Assembly: GCF_963576545.1 (NCBI RefSeq) | Contig: NC_083644.1 | Span: 26,601,393 to 26,665,392, forward strand | DNA from: Limanda limanda | Taxonomy: Eukaryota > Chordata > Actinopteri > Pleuronectiformes > Pleuronectidae | Length of the DNA: 64,000 nucleotides | Direction: 5' to 3' | Shown here: in pieces, positions 11,797-23,528 of the stretch | Position numbering within the stretch: position 1 is the first letter of the stretch | How the letters are laid out: each line of letters begins with the position of its first letter | Program-made: the position numbers and the translations under genes | The notes under the pieces: model-generated | Database searches by the model: none | What the model was told of the DNA's origin: nothing | The model's input: only the letters and a program-made list of their open reading frames with translations

Positions 11797-13449
11797 CTGA
11801 GGTGAAAAACAGATGAAGAAGCAACTGTCACGTACATGACACCACCACAATATCAATTATGTCCCTGGGATGTCTCTTCAAATCAAATCCTTATCTCATT
11901 CAGAAACCTTTTGTCATTGAGGGACCACAGTGATTACAAACTTCAAACACGACTCTTCACTCAGCTTCTTATCCTTTATGTTCTAGTTTGTTCTATTCTG
12001 TTCTAAGAGATGAAAAACAACTGGAGTGACCTGTCAAGCTTTTGACAGGAAACAACACTAAAGGCTCTCAAGGCCCCAGAGCTGCCAGGACGTTTTGTAC
12101 TGCTGTCAAATACACACATACACACACAGTCCCACGTGCTGACACAAAGTCATGTAACCATGGCTGCACACAACCCAAAAACTACCTTAGTGTCGCCTCA
12201 GCATACTTTTAGTGTCCCAAAACAAAGCGCTGCATTTTTACTTCAAAGCTGCTGTGTTGCCTTTGTAGAGGGATTGTTTTTTTTTGTCTTTTTTCCCTTC
12301 AGGGAGTCAAATTAAGTAGCAGACTAAGAATATCAAAGGTTCAAAGACTAATTTTCTATTCAGTGTAGCCTGCAAAGCAAGTAATAAGTGACAACTTCTG
12401 GTTGACTTCAGAAACACTGTTACTGCCTTATTAATACCCTTGTTTACTTTGAAACTGTCAACCTGCTAGGTTCGTTAAAATTAAGCATCTGTATTATAAT
12501 AATAATAATCATAATAAAATGTGTATGTATTTGTTGAAAATGGGTTCATGGTGTGTATGGAGTTGATTGTATGATAACATGTTGACATATCGAAAATCCA
12601 TCATGCACAACTTAATTTTTATATTTTATTAAAGGTACATTAAGCACAAGATTCTTCCTCCTGTGATAGAGAAGTTGGCCGAGAGGCACCAGGCTTTTGT
12701 CTGTTCTGTTTTCAGAGGAACTTGCCACTGCAAATTCACATGGTCATTTTAGTGTTACATTACCACTAGGCTCTATATCGATACTAGTTCAAGAAATGCG
12801 GAAGTTGGAAATTGTTCTGAAGGCTAAGAAACACAGGGTTGAATAGGCTAGTGACAGGAACTGCAATTTGTCCATAAGAGTCCAAATAGATCCTTTGACA
12901 TACTCATGATGAAAGTAATACTTTTTAAAATCACTGTTTACAGAATAAGTTGCTGGATGGTGCTTGTTCTGATTTCTTGTTTGAGCAGCCCACTACCCTT
13001 AAGAATTAATTTCATATCGGAGGATTCTACACCTCAGCAATTAAATCTCTTTGCCGACAGTCCAGGAGCATGAGCTTGCACTATTTTGCAGACATGCAGT
13101 CTCTGCTTCATTTTGTCTAATTAATGCCAAGAACAAATTCTTCCTTAGCTTTAGTATTATCGTCTTGGTTGTCAATTTCCTTGTGTAAATGAAACATTTC
13201 TGGTGTTTTGGTGTGTTTGCAAAGTAGAATGTGAATATATATATACTATCTACTATCCACCCTGGAGCGAGTAGTGGTGATGGTGAGTCCCCAAGATCTT
13301 CAAGCATCAACGTGTTGAGAAAACTAGAGGTTGGCTATTTACTATGCTAACTTAAGTAGAAGAAACAAAGTGACAGTGGTAGAAGCAAGACAAGAGTTAT
13401 CACTGGGGATTTCCCCCACTGCAGACAGCTTTTGCGGAGTCGTGTTAAT
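11797..13449. other. Unassigned intronic sequence upstream of the 90-bp exon
   Basis: Ordinary intron with a short ATA/AAT run near 12498. Besides the acceptor of the exon I find no signals I can name. Confidence 0.4.
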
Positions 13450-13691
13450 GGTTTTGTGTTTATATAGCGCTTTTCTAGTCTCTATGACCACTCAAAGCGC
13501 TTTACAGTATAGTTTTACATTCACACATTCATACAGTTCATCTATTAGCAGCACTTTTGTTGTTCTATGGGGGGCCATTCAGGGTTCAGCATCTTGCCCA
13601 AACACACTTCAGCATGCAGATGGGTCAGACTGGGGATCGAACTACCTACCTTCAGGTTGGAGGACGACCCGTCTACCCCTCAGCTACAGCC
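13450..13691 (-). mobile_element. tRNA-derived SINE, full-length
   Basis: The reverse strand begins GGCTGTAGCTGAGGGGTAGA, with an RNA polymerase III A-box-like TAGCTGAGGGG, followed about 40 bp later by a B-box-like AGTTCGATCCC. It then has a body (CATGCTGAAGTGTG, GGGCAAGATGCTGAACCC) and ends in a tail with AAAGCGCTTTGAGTGG and GAAAAGCGCTATATAAA. I know this layout from a very common teleost SINE whose tail resembles an L2-type LINE end. Related copies are at 18632-18786 (head missing) and 43185-43400 (degraded). It is not a functional tRNA gene. Confidence 0.8.
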
Positions 13692-14204
13692 GTCCATAAA
13701 GGTGTGACAGCTGTTAATACTAACATAGGCTATGTAGTAATAGCACCAACTTACATGGCCCCTTTAAAGAAAATAGTTACATGCCTTAGCCATGAAGAGA
13801 AGCTTTAATGTGCACCCAACCAACAATCTCAACCAGTCAATATGGCACATATGGCGAATTCAAGTTTGACTTAATAATTCACATATTTATGCTCTGCAGG
13901 AAGCTCCAAGGAGAAAGTTCTATGAAGCCTTTTTGTGTGATGCCTCTGAATAAATGTGTGAATTATTGAGCGCAACATCTGCCAAAAAATGTGCCCCTGT
14001 TGTGGATGTCAAGCTGAATATCGGCAGCGTTTTCAAAGAAGAAGCGTCACTTCCTACATTTAGAGGAGAGGAATTGAAACCAAACCCATGGTTACATCTG
14101 TGGTGCAGTCTCACAGAGCGATGGCTTCTAGTGCAGTTTGAACTCAGGGGATTTCTGCAGCTGACATTCTCTGTGGTCAAGCTGTGTTGAGCTTCCAATG
14201 GCAA
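13692..14204. other. Unassigned intronic sequence
   Basis: No recognised feature. The short open frames here, on both strands, have no family resemblance that I can see. Confidence 0.4.
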
Positions 14205-15065
14205 GAGAAAGTAAGTGAACATTTTGAAATTACCTGCAGTTTTGCACGATGTGTTAAAATTCTGTCAGATATTTATCTTAGTTACAACTATATACCAAAA
14301 TAAACAGCTTGAACTAATAACTCACATCTCATTTTATTGTTCTTGTCTATATTGAAAACATCAGTCAAACGTGGACACTGTAAGTTGAGAAAACACTTTG
14401 TTAAAACCCTCTGTTATATTAAAAAAAGCTAATTGATGCATTTCGAACTAGTTTTTAACTTTTTTGTCTAAATAAGTGGAGATAAATTTAGTTCTGTGGC
14501 TACTCACCCTATCGAGATGCCCATCTGACAAGACTTGTATGACACAATGCAGAATAAGTGGTGAGAAAAAGCCCAGATTCCTTTGATTTCAGACTCCAGA
14601 GGGTGGGTGTTTTCTTGCTGAAGCGCAGTAGATGTCGGGTGCTGCAGCAGGACAATGACCCTAAACACTGATGCATAACTAATGGAACATGACTTCAGAC
14701 AAAGAAAATCCACCTTCAGCAGTGGCCCACTCACAACCCAGAAGTTAAACCAGTAGAGACACTGCACTGACCACAGAGGGAAGCTCCCACCCCACAGCCT
14801 AATAATGTTTAACAGGATGTCTCAGGACTGCTCTGCGGCAACTCATTAATGCCACTGCTGCCAAAAAAGGTTCACCCAGTTCCTAAATCCAAAGATTCAC
14901 ATTGTATTTTTACTGGCCCGGTGAATATTTAATGGGTGTGTTAAATAAAGACACAGAAGATGAAAATTCTTTGTGTTATCAGCTTATGCTGATTGCTGTG
15001 GCTGTGAACGAGATGAAGATCAGATTTTATGACCAATTAAAAGAGAAAATCTGGCCACAGACTTT
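14205..15065 (+). mobile_element. Tc1/mariner fossil
   Basis: The left end reads AAGTAAGTGAACATTTTGAAATTACCTG and continues through TTAGTTACAACTATA. The right part reads GTGTTATCAGC, then GATGAAGATCAGATTTTATGACC. These match in inverted form, as remembered for a widespread fish/amphibian Tc1 family with long (about 200 bp) terminal repeats. Between them GTGCTGCAGCAGGACAATGA translates VLQQDND, continuing PKH. This is the signature around the second aspartate of the DDE transposase. Further on, GCTGCCAAAAAAGGTTCACCCAGTT fits the end of the transposase gene. Stops and deletions throughout mark it as old and inactive. Confidence 0.78.
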
Positions 15066-15310
15066 TTTTTGCCATTATATGGATGCGTGGTTTACAATTA
15101 GGACCACTGATGGTGCTGTACATTAACGGGATTAAAAGATGAAGTGGCCCCCACACACACATACAATGGTTCATGAAAGGACCATTCAATCTGAATTTTC
15201 CTCCATTAAATATGATGAATACTGCACTGAATACATTCCATTCACAAATAGCATTTGAGTTTCAAGAGTATTTTCTTTCAATCACTGAAACAATCTAATA
15301 TCTGTCTTCA

Positions 15311-15464
15311 TTAGGGACCGAGCACTGACATCAAAGTCAGTATGGTGAGGCCCCATTGAAATTGTAAGGATTATTATTATTATTATTCAGGCAAATGAAT
15401 TGGCTTTTTGACGGCTTTACCATGCTCAAATTCTTACCAAAATTTGCAGTAAGTTAGAAAGTGG
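15311..15464 (+). repeat. Teleost GGGACCGAGCACTGA repeat, 5' part of unit A
   Basis: The sequence from GGGACCGAGCACTGACATC through an ATT microsatellite and GGCAAATGAATTGGCTTTTT to GTTAGAAAGTGG is duplicated at about 17805-17898. Unit A is split: its continuation resumes at 17111 (AAAATGTA, then CTATTCTG). In between sit a probable solo LTR and a second transposon. Unit B provides the empty-site sequence for both insertions. Confidence 0.7.
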
Positions 15465-16088
15465 TGTAATGGAAAATTATTACATATCATGACACAACAA
15501 GCAATTATCAATTCTGGATGTTTAATTCAAACCGTCTGCGGACGGTTTACAAAGGTCAAGTCACGACAACAGACTTGACCTCAATGGCACAGAGCTCAAA
15601 CATCACGGTGACAGATGTGAGGGCAATAGCAATGAGCTCTCAAAAGTACACTCCATTTATACAATCAGATCCCTCCTCTCCACAGTAAAATACATTTGTC
15701 CAATCAGCTTCTCTCCATGTCGTTACAGGAAGACCAGACATTGGTCTCTGGCGGTCTCTTTGAAGTTTGAACAAGATGCTAAACGCATCTTGTTCCAGAC
15801 CCTGTGAGTTTCTCAGAGATCTCCTGTCTCTGCAGGTCACACCTATTAGCCTTTGAAGCTCCCTGCTGCAGAAGACTTAATTGGCCCCTGTTGAGAAACC
15901 TTTTGTTCACACTAGACTGAGAAGGCCACGTCTATAAGGCCCTTCAAGAGTATTATGCATAGTGTTAACTTGAGCTAAACTCTGACTATGAGTCTTGAAC
16001 CACCAAAATACATCTTTCAGTAAACTTCTTTCTATATAAATGTAATCTGTTCCATTTAACCATGTCTAAATACAAAATTCCCATCACA
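15465..16088. mobile_element. Probable solo LTR, 624 bp, TSD GTGG
   Basis: The segment starts TGTAATGG and ends CCATCACA, a TG...CA boundary with a short terminal inversion (7 of 8). It is flanked by GTGG at 15461-15464 and 16089-16092. Unit B of the host repeat has a single uninterrupted GTGGTGAAAATG at this point, so the segment is an insertion and the duplication is 4 bp, usual for LTR elements. A TATA-like CTATAAGG lies near 15932. There is no gag/pol next to it. Three perfect hairpins are present (15529-15548, 15554-15580, 15769-15795). A non-LTR origin cannot be excluded. Confidence 0.6.
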
Positions 16089-16102
16089 GTGGTTAAAATG
16101 TA

Positions 16103-17110
16103 TAGCCTGACGTTGTCATACTCATAATTCTAGTCAGAATATGAGTCTGAGACCGCTCCATTGGGCTGTGATTATGGGGCGTGTTTCAACCGAACCAGGA
16201 AAAAAAATGCCTCTTCGCTCAATTGGATAGACCTACAACCAATCAGAGCAACGTAGTATGTGACGTATGTTTAGCAACATTGTGAGTTATTTACTAAGTC
16301 AGACTTCTCTTACCATAAAAAAACAACACAGCGTGTTTCCTCATTGAGATCTTTATTACAAGATGAACAACTCTTGTGGCAGGTAAACGGGATCCGTTCA
16401 ATGGTTACACTTGTAAATAAGCGCTGCTGTACTCCTAAGCCCCGCTGAGAGAGCAGCTAGCCGCTGAGAGCTAGCTCGATTTGACGGCTCTCGACCTCTG
16501 AGTCCGGTTGTTGTCACGCCCTCACTTTCGGAACTCCTCACCCAGACCCGGGTCTGTCCGGGTTCCCTTCCCGTGAACTGACAGTCCGTGTGCGGACATG
16601 AAGCCGAGCCGCGGAGGCTAGCTCCGGGCTGCTTCCTCCAGCTGCTAACAGCCTCGCTGTGCTGCGTTCAGGGCAACCTCGTTCAGGGAAACCTCCTGCC
16701 ACATAGCGAACATGCAATAGTTTTATCGATGAAAAAATAATGTCCACCTCGTCGTGCACGCCCGTGCTCGCGTTTCTCTGTTCTTCTTTCAAAATAAATA
16801 CGCTATCGATATCTTCTAAAACAGACTCAATGGCAGCATCTACACATCTCAGCTCTCCAGCAGCAGGCATGTTTGTGGAAAACAAAGTCAACCCAAGCGC
16901 TGTTTGATGACGTAGTTTATTACGTAACTGCTGATAACATATCTATGGTTTATCATCTGTCCATCATCGTTTAAAGCCCGCCCTGACAATGTGCTTGGTC
17001 CGAACAGCTTCTGTTCGGAGCATAATTTCTCCCCAATGGAGCGACTCCAGACCGAACTTCCCGACAGAAAATGTTGTGGGCGGGGCTAAGTTCGTCTGGC
17101 ACCCAGGCTA
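16103..17110 (-). mobile_element. TAGCCTG...CAGGCTA transposon, about 1 kb, 8-9 bp TSD
   Basis: Termini TAGCCTG and CAGGCTA are perfect inverts. The flanks are TAAAATGTA (16094-16102) and GAAAATGTA (17111-17119), identical over 8 bp and 8/9 overall. The empty site in unit B reads GAAAATGTA once. The interior is GC-rich, with several CpG stretches and a GGGCGGGGC box near the right end. On the minus strand it contains a 117-codon frame with a helicase-like N-terminus (separate entry). The TSD length fits hAT-like, Merlin or Mutator-type elements; I cannot name the superfamily. Confidence 0.65.
16538..16891 (-). pseudogene. Helicase-like N-terminal fragment in transposon
   Basis: The 117-codon frame begins MTLFSTNMPAAGELRCVDAA and continues IESVLEDIDSVFILKEEQRN. 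I recall that DSV..LKEEQ...L closely resembles the Q-motif region of RecQ-like helicase proteins that occur repeatedly in fish genomes, where a Walker A motif (PTG.GKS) follows. Here the frame diverges after the Q-motif region (STGVHDEVDIIF) and no Walker A is present. It is best read as a decayed or internally deleted leader exon of a mobile helicase gene. The homology is from memory and modest. Confidence 0.4.
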
Positions 17111-17530
17111 GAAAATGTAACTATTCTGAAGGAATTTTCAATGGGCGTCGCAAAATGGCTCAACGGTGCCCCCCGAGACCCCTGGAACGTGTTCACATTG
17201 ACCGGTCTTCACAAAAATCAATATACAGGTGTATCATGACCAGACAAACAAAAAAGTATTAACTGCAATTGGAAAAACACAACAGGAAGCCTGCTATTTT
17301 GCATTTAGTGGCCATTTTGGCCATATTCCACATTTTTATTTTGATGTACTTGTACCCTGGCTTTCATCGGATCAACTTCAAATTGAGATGATGTCAAAGT
17401 TTGATTACATGCCAATAAAACACGATGTTCTGTAACGCGGACATACATGGACGATGAATCCTTTGATGCTGAGCCGTAAACAAACAACTCCACTCCTGCA
17501 GTGACAGTGGTCATAATTCAAAGGAATCTT
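17111..17530 (+). repeat. Tandem repeat unit A, 3' part
   Basis: This holds AATGGGCGTCGCAAAATGGC, GAACGTGTTCACATTGACC, TTTAGTGGCCATTTTGGCCA and ACGATGTTCTGTAACGCGGA, and ends with AAACAACTCCACTCCTGCAG. The same string of blocks, about 90% alike by eye, recurs at about 17899-18385. It lacks an approximately 80-bp segment that unit B has. Confidence 0.8.
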
Positions 17531-17804
17531 TATGTCTTGCAAAGGTGACGTCTCTCTCTCTCAGAATTGGGACATTTCCTCAAACCGTGTAAACATTGAG
17601 GTGCGGCGAAGGTTCATCCTTCACCAAAGGAGACGATGTTGGCATAACTCCACTGTGCATTGTCCTATCACCACCAAACTTCTGTCTCGTGATCAGAGTC
17701 CAAGCCTGAACAGCTCTATGTGTCAAAATTTCCTCAGTCATTATTTATTTTTTTCAGGCAAAACGCATGCAACGCTTCAAAATGCATGTGCTCGGGAAAT
17801 TTTA

Positions 17805-18385
17805 ATTATTATTATTATTCTGGCAAATGAATTGGCTTTTTGAGGGCTTTACCATGCTCAAATTCGTACCAAAATTTGCAGGAAGTTAGAAAGTGGTGAA
17901 AATGTACGCATTCTGGAGGAATTTTTAATGGGCGTCGCAAAATGGCTCAACAGTGCCCCCCCGAGACCCCCGGAACGTGTTGACATTGACCGATCTTCAC
18001 AAAAATCGATACACAGGTGTATCATGACCAGACAAACAAAAAGTCTTAAGTGCAATTGGAAAAACGCCACAAGAAACCTGCTATTTTGCATTTAGTGGCC
18101 ATTTTGGCCATATTTCACATTTTTACTTTGAGGTACTTGTACCAGGGCTTTCATCAGACCAACTTCAAATTGAGATGAGTGTCATCACAACAAGACAGAG
18201 ATTAATAGTTATTTACAGATTGATTTTTCGTCACACGGTGTGACCGTGGCGTGGCGTCAAATTTTGATTACATGCCAATAAAACACGATGTTCTGTAACG
18301 CGGACATACATGGACCATGAATCCTTTGATGCTGAGCCGTAAACAAACAACTCAACTACTGCAGTGTCAGTGGTCAAAGATCAAA
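17805..18385 (+). repeat. Tandem repeat unit B
   Basis: A direct repeat of unit A. It includes the ATT run and GGCAAATGAATTGGC leader, and an extra stretch (GTCATCACAACAAG to GTGGCGTGGCGTC, about 18180-18260). It is uninterrupted and so records the pre-insertion state for both elements in unit A. The 270 bp between the units (17531-17804) contain no recognisable gene. Confidence 0.8.
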
Positions 18386-18631
18386 GAATCTTTATTTCAT
18401 ATTTTATTTCAGACCATCCTCTATTAACATAAATTCCCATAAGTACGAGACTGCCACTCAATCAAGTGATAATCTTGCTTTTGTAACAACCATATTTATC
18501 TAAAGTGACAATGATGTCAGTGTTGGGTTCAAAACTTATGTACACAAGTGGTCAAAGGTTTTAGTACGCTTCCATTTTTACAGCTGGTGTTTAAATTGAC
18601 ACAATTCAGTGTCTCTGTGTTTCTGAAATTT

Positions 18632-18786
18632 AAATGGTAAATGGTAAATGGATTTGTATTTATATAGCGCTTTTCTAGTCTGATGATGACCACTCAAAGC
18701 GCTTTACAGTACAGTTTCACATTCACCCATTCACACACACACATTCATACAGTGCATCTACTTGCAGCACTTTGTTATTCTATTAA
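18632..18786 (-). mobile_element. SINE fragment, 3' half
   Basis: On the plus strand, TTTATATAGCGCTTTTCTAG and CACTCAAAGCGCTTTACAGT match the SINE at 13450-13691. Similarity stops near GCAGCACTTTGTTATTCT, before the tRNA-like head, so the 5' part is missing. 5' truncation is normal for LINE-mobilised sequences. A triplicated AAATGGT lies at the edge. Confidence 0.75.
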
Positions 18787-19092
18787 ACAAAGAATTTATA
18801 CACATGTGGCAGGTTCAAAGCGGGTGGTAAACTCCATCTAAGGCTAAATACCGATACGAGACCGATAGTCGACAAGTACAGTACCTTAAGGGAAAGTTTG
18901 AAGAGACTTCTTTCTTGTTGAACTACATCCAGCAGTCAGAGACACCTGTGGTGTTCTGTCTACAATGGGAGTCACAAACTGCTCAGAATGTTTTTTCTAA
19001 AACTATTGCAGTCTCACAAATGATTAACACTTTGCACCTCCCTTTGCTTTCTCTCTCTGTCCAGTTGAAGTCTGGAGAGTGTGCAGATCTTG

Positions 19093-19120
19093 TGCACACA
19101 CACACACACACACACACACA
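19093..19120. repeat. (CA)14 microsatellite
   Basis: An uninterrupted CA run that generates HTHTHT frames. Confidence 0.95.
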
Positions 19121-22100
19121 TACATGCATCCACCTGCAGAGCCTTTTTCCTCAGTATGGTACAGTGCCATTAGCCATGAATATGTGATGCTAAGCAGCAG
19201 GTCGAATCAAGCACTCTGTTTTGTACTTCACAGGGTCACGATGAAAGGTTGTAGGAGGCTGACGCCTAAAAATAAGCGAAGGATGACAAGGATCAAAGAT
19301 ACCTGAGTTCCATTCACTTTGTACTTGGATCCCTTTGTACCGCATAACATACCCCACTCTTTTTTCTCCATGTAGATCCTGTCTGTGCCTTGATCTCAGC
19401 ATTTCATCTTACCTTTCCCTATTTTTATTGCTGGGTAATAACTGGTCTTTCTCTGACCAAAAACACTGCCATGGATTGTTTTTTATCAGATTGATAATAT
19501 AATTAGGTATTTCTTTTAAATTGCAATTTTGTTTTACTCAACACAAAATATTAGACCTTGATAATTGTTGCATGCAGTGCAAGCTTCACTGGTACGGAAT
19601 GAATAAGAGTGCACATGTTCCATCCAAGCTTTATCGTCACGGATTTGCATTTTACCACATCAATTTTATATTAGGATTACTCTCAGTTTAAAGTTGTGGA
19701 GTTAATACACAATGTGAATATTGTTTATATATTCAAAAATAGGTGTAATTTTGACTCATTGGTTAAGAATGTTGCCATAGAGAAACCAGTGCACTTGACT
19801 GACTGACTAGTTTGCATTAGTTGAATACATCATATGTAAGTGTCTCTTTGTTTGCATTTTGCCCATTGTGTGTAGAGATAGGAAGCTGGGTAGATGAGTG
19901 TCCATCACTTTTCTGGTATGGTATTTTATGGTACAGGTTTTACCAACTCTTGCCCCTGACTCCTGGGAATTGTTCAGATCAACAGTTTTCACTGTGATTA
20001 CTTTGAAGAAATGTGGATCAGTACTTTTGGCCACTTGGGGGCACAAGTAGAACAAACATTTTTTACACACTAGGACGTTTTGCTGTTGATATGGCTAGCA
20101 TGCCAGATGTGGTTAAATATGTCTGCCTGTTTATACATCCAATAGACACAGCAAAACACTACCATTCCTCTGAAGTCCATTTCTGGTAACACATCTGTCA
20201 TTCACACTCCTCTTAGCTCTGTTTTGGTCTCTACAAACTGCTTTTATGACTATTTCTAGATGCTCCTGTGTTTTCAGCAGCTAAATGCAAATGTTATCTA
20301 TATGCATTTTATGCTGCACTTGGTTTACAGAGGTTTAGCAGACAGCAATCAGTACATTAAGAAGCCAGAAAACCAACCAACAGTGATCAATGAAAGACCA
20401 TCAAAAGAGTCTATCACAGATTTTGGTAGATTGTCTTATAATGATTTTCGGTTTGTCATTATACGTGACCGCTTCTACTTAATATGAAGAAATTCAACCC
20501 ATTATTTATCTAAACACATTAAATAGTGCAGGTAAATCAATGCCCCTTCTATTTATTTAATACTGCAGCCTAATTGTTTAACTTACCTAAAATCTCCTCA
20601 TTGTAACCAGGCATATGTTTAATTATAATAAACCACAGATGGTTCAACACGTTGAATTTAAAATAAAGTCCTTTATACTACATCAAAGTACCAAATCTTA
20701 GCTTTTTATTTTAGTAAGTTTGCATCAATATAGAAAACTGCGTGGGAGATAGAGCCCTTTCAACACACAGTGCAAAAAGTTTGGGGTATTAATTGGGCAC
20801 TTAGCTATAAATGTTTCTTGGGCTGCTGTGTGAGAGCTTGTTCACATGGATGAGCTCACATGTGGTTCAAAATTGACTGAGTGTTGCCATGGAGAGAAGT
20901 GGAGTTGCTTAGAATATTATACTGAGGGTAAAAGCAATTAGAGACCCATCAGAATAAATCTTCACATTCTAAAAAACAAGCAAACGTTCCCTTGGAAAAT
21001 AAAAAATGGCAAATAACTTGATAGACGAAGGAGTGTGAGTCTTGTGAGCGATGGTGATGAAAAACTTTTTATGGCTGCATAGCAATTAAGTCAAGAAACA
21101 TTCAAGAGAACACTTCATGTCCACAACTGCAGAACATTCATCACAGGATGAAAACTCCTGATGAACCTTAAAAACAGAGGGTCAGGCCGCAGGTGACATA
21201 AAACAGAGAGACTGCGAAAAAATCAAAATGTCTCATGAAAGAAAAATCAACCTCTATCAAAGCGATAAGAGGAAAGCATGGAGGAAAAAGAGACCAGCAA
21301 AAAGCAACCGCCTATTATGTGTCAAAGATTGTGTTGCATGAATGACGCCAGTGGAAGTGAAACACCAGGGTTTATTGATGATTTCACTGCTGACGGAGGC
21401 AATAAGATGAAGACAGGGATCTTCAGGAGCTTTTTGTGAGATCAGATTCCGTATAATTTTCTAAGCTCATTAGACAGAAATTAAAAATTTAGCAGGACAG
21501 CAATCTGAAGTCTAGCAGGTTGACGATAAACTTGAGTCAGTCACCTGACTGCAGTGTTTCACTTGCCCCACAACAAGGAGAGAGAATCGCCACGGAAGAT
21601 ACAAAGTGTCTGCTGATGTCTGTGAGTCCAAGACTTCAGGCTCTCATTGACCACAAAGAATTTTCTACAATATAATAAATTTGATGATTCTGTTTTACTT
21701 CATGTATACGTGACAATACAATAAATGTTGGACAGAATTTCTTTATCTCTTTTCATTTAAAGTATTCATTATTTTTAATTCTGTGACATATTCTGTGCAA
21801 ATACGTCTGGACTGTACACTTCTTCTACAAGTTCTACCACTGCTATCTCTGCTCTGCACCTACACCCTCTGCAAAGGATAGATATTGTTTTATGCCATAG
21901 CGAGTGTAAAAGCTCTGTGAAACCACATTTGTGGCCAACTTTTGACCCTTGAAGAAAATACACTTGTGTTGTATATTATAATATGAACATGTAAACATTT
22001 AGAAGTGTCCTGAATCATGCTAAGAAACCAGCCCTGCATCTGTTTGTGAATACATCTCCGACAGCTTTATTTGCCTCCAGTATGGTCTTTATATTTGAAC

Positions 22101-23280
22101 ACAGAAGTGTAATCACCTTCAGTAACAATAGCAGTTCTGTGACAGTTTAATATGCTAAACCAGCTCTGGTCTGAGGCTGGATTGGAGTGGACGCCCACTA
22201 TTCTAGATGATTGCACTCGTCCCTCTGTCCTCCCTCCCTCCCTCTCTCTCTCATACACACACACAAAAGGTTTACTCAATGTTAGCCTTTCAGATACGCT
22301 TCGATATTAGGTGCCTCCTGAGCATGAAGGACAGAGACAATATCATTTGACCAACAAAGATAATACACTTATCACTCAAGATGCCCTTGAGGAAAAAATA
22401 AACTTACTGAATTTTGATTAAAAACCTTAACTCCTACTTTGCAACCTATGGGGTAAGTCTAGAGGACACTTTACATTCAGATCTCGCAATGAATATAATA
22501 TCCTGTATCACTCCGATTAACAATTAAACCTCTGAGTTTCATTATCCTAGTATAATATTACTATTGCCTTTTTCTTTTTATAGGTGAATGGAGGCTATAA
22601 ACCTGGTGACGTTGGGTCCTCCCTGTGCATCATACAGTAGCTCCACATCCATCACAGTCAGTACCCTCTCCGCAGCCTTGTACCATCTATAGACAGTATA
22701 ATACAGTTGCAGCTGAATGTTTGGAGTGCGTTCAATGGGCATTGTTTGGATATCATAACAAAGTTTGTGTAGAAATGGTTTTGTTAGACAAAATATTACT
22801 TTTGGCACCAACACTGCAGTTTGATATGGAATCCCACAGACTCCAAATGGAAGAAACTACAGAGAAGCAGCGATTTTGCAAATGTACACACCAAACAAAT
22901 GCTCTCTGTGTAATGTTTTCACTGATTGTAATGCTTTGACTACCCACAACCTCCTCAAGAACCAGAGGTTGTGGGATTTTCAGAAGAACAGATGAAAAAC
23001 TGAATTTTCTGGCCAGTTAATGGGTATCCTGACAGCTAGAGAACACTGTGTGTATTGCTATGATTCCCTTTCTTGTTTTAGGCTGTACTTTATTAAGCAC
23101 AGTTTCGACAGGGATGGTTTCTTTGTTTAAGGATAGCCAGGAGAGTCTATTTAAGATGAGGCAGTATACTGGCTCTTAACGATTAATTGCATAGATTAGG
23201 TTTCCTTTAATTCACCGAGAGTGAAGAGTGTGTAAAATGTTGGGTTAGGACCAGGTCTGTGTATCCGGGCTTTCCGAGGG
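19121..23280. other. Unassigned intronic sequence
   Basis: No gene or named repeat is seen over about 4.1 kb. It holds a small CCCTCCCTCC-type tract near 22230 and a perfect 11-bp inverted repeat at 22943-22975 (separate finding). Confidence 0.4.
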
Positions 23281-23528
23281 TTAAAGGGTTAGATCAGCCA
23301 AAAATGAAAATGCACAAATCATCTACTCACAACAATACCGATGGAGTGGTTGTTTTAATGTTTGAGTCCATAAAAGACTTCTGGAGTTGAAGGGGTAAAC
23401 TTTGTTGGATCCGAATCCGATACAATTTACTTACACTTCAGACGTAATAATACAACAGTGGTGTGGTGTCATCCAAGCATCTGCAAGCCCTGACATTCAA
23501 ATTCAACTCAAAAGAAGGTCGCCTAGAC

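Noticed and set aside
13633..13691. tRNA-like A and B boxes
   Set aside because: They belong to a SINE head; sequence cannot fold as an intact tRNA and is followed by the SINE body.
16440..16720. CpG-rich patch considered as a gene promoter or CpG island
   Set aside because: It lies entirely within the TAGCCTG-ended transposon, so its composition is explained by the element.
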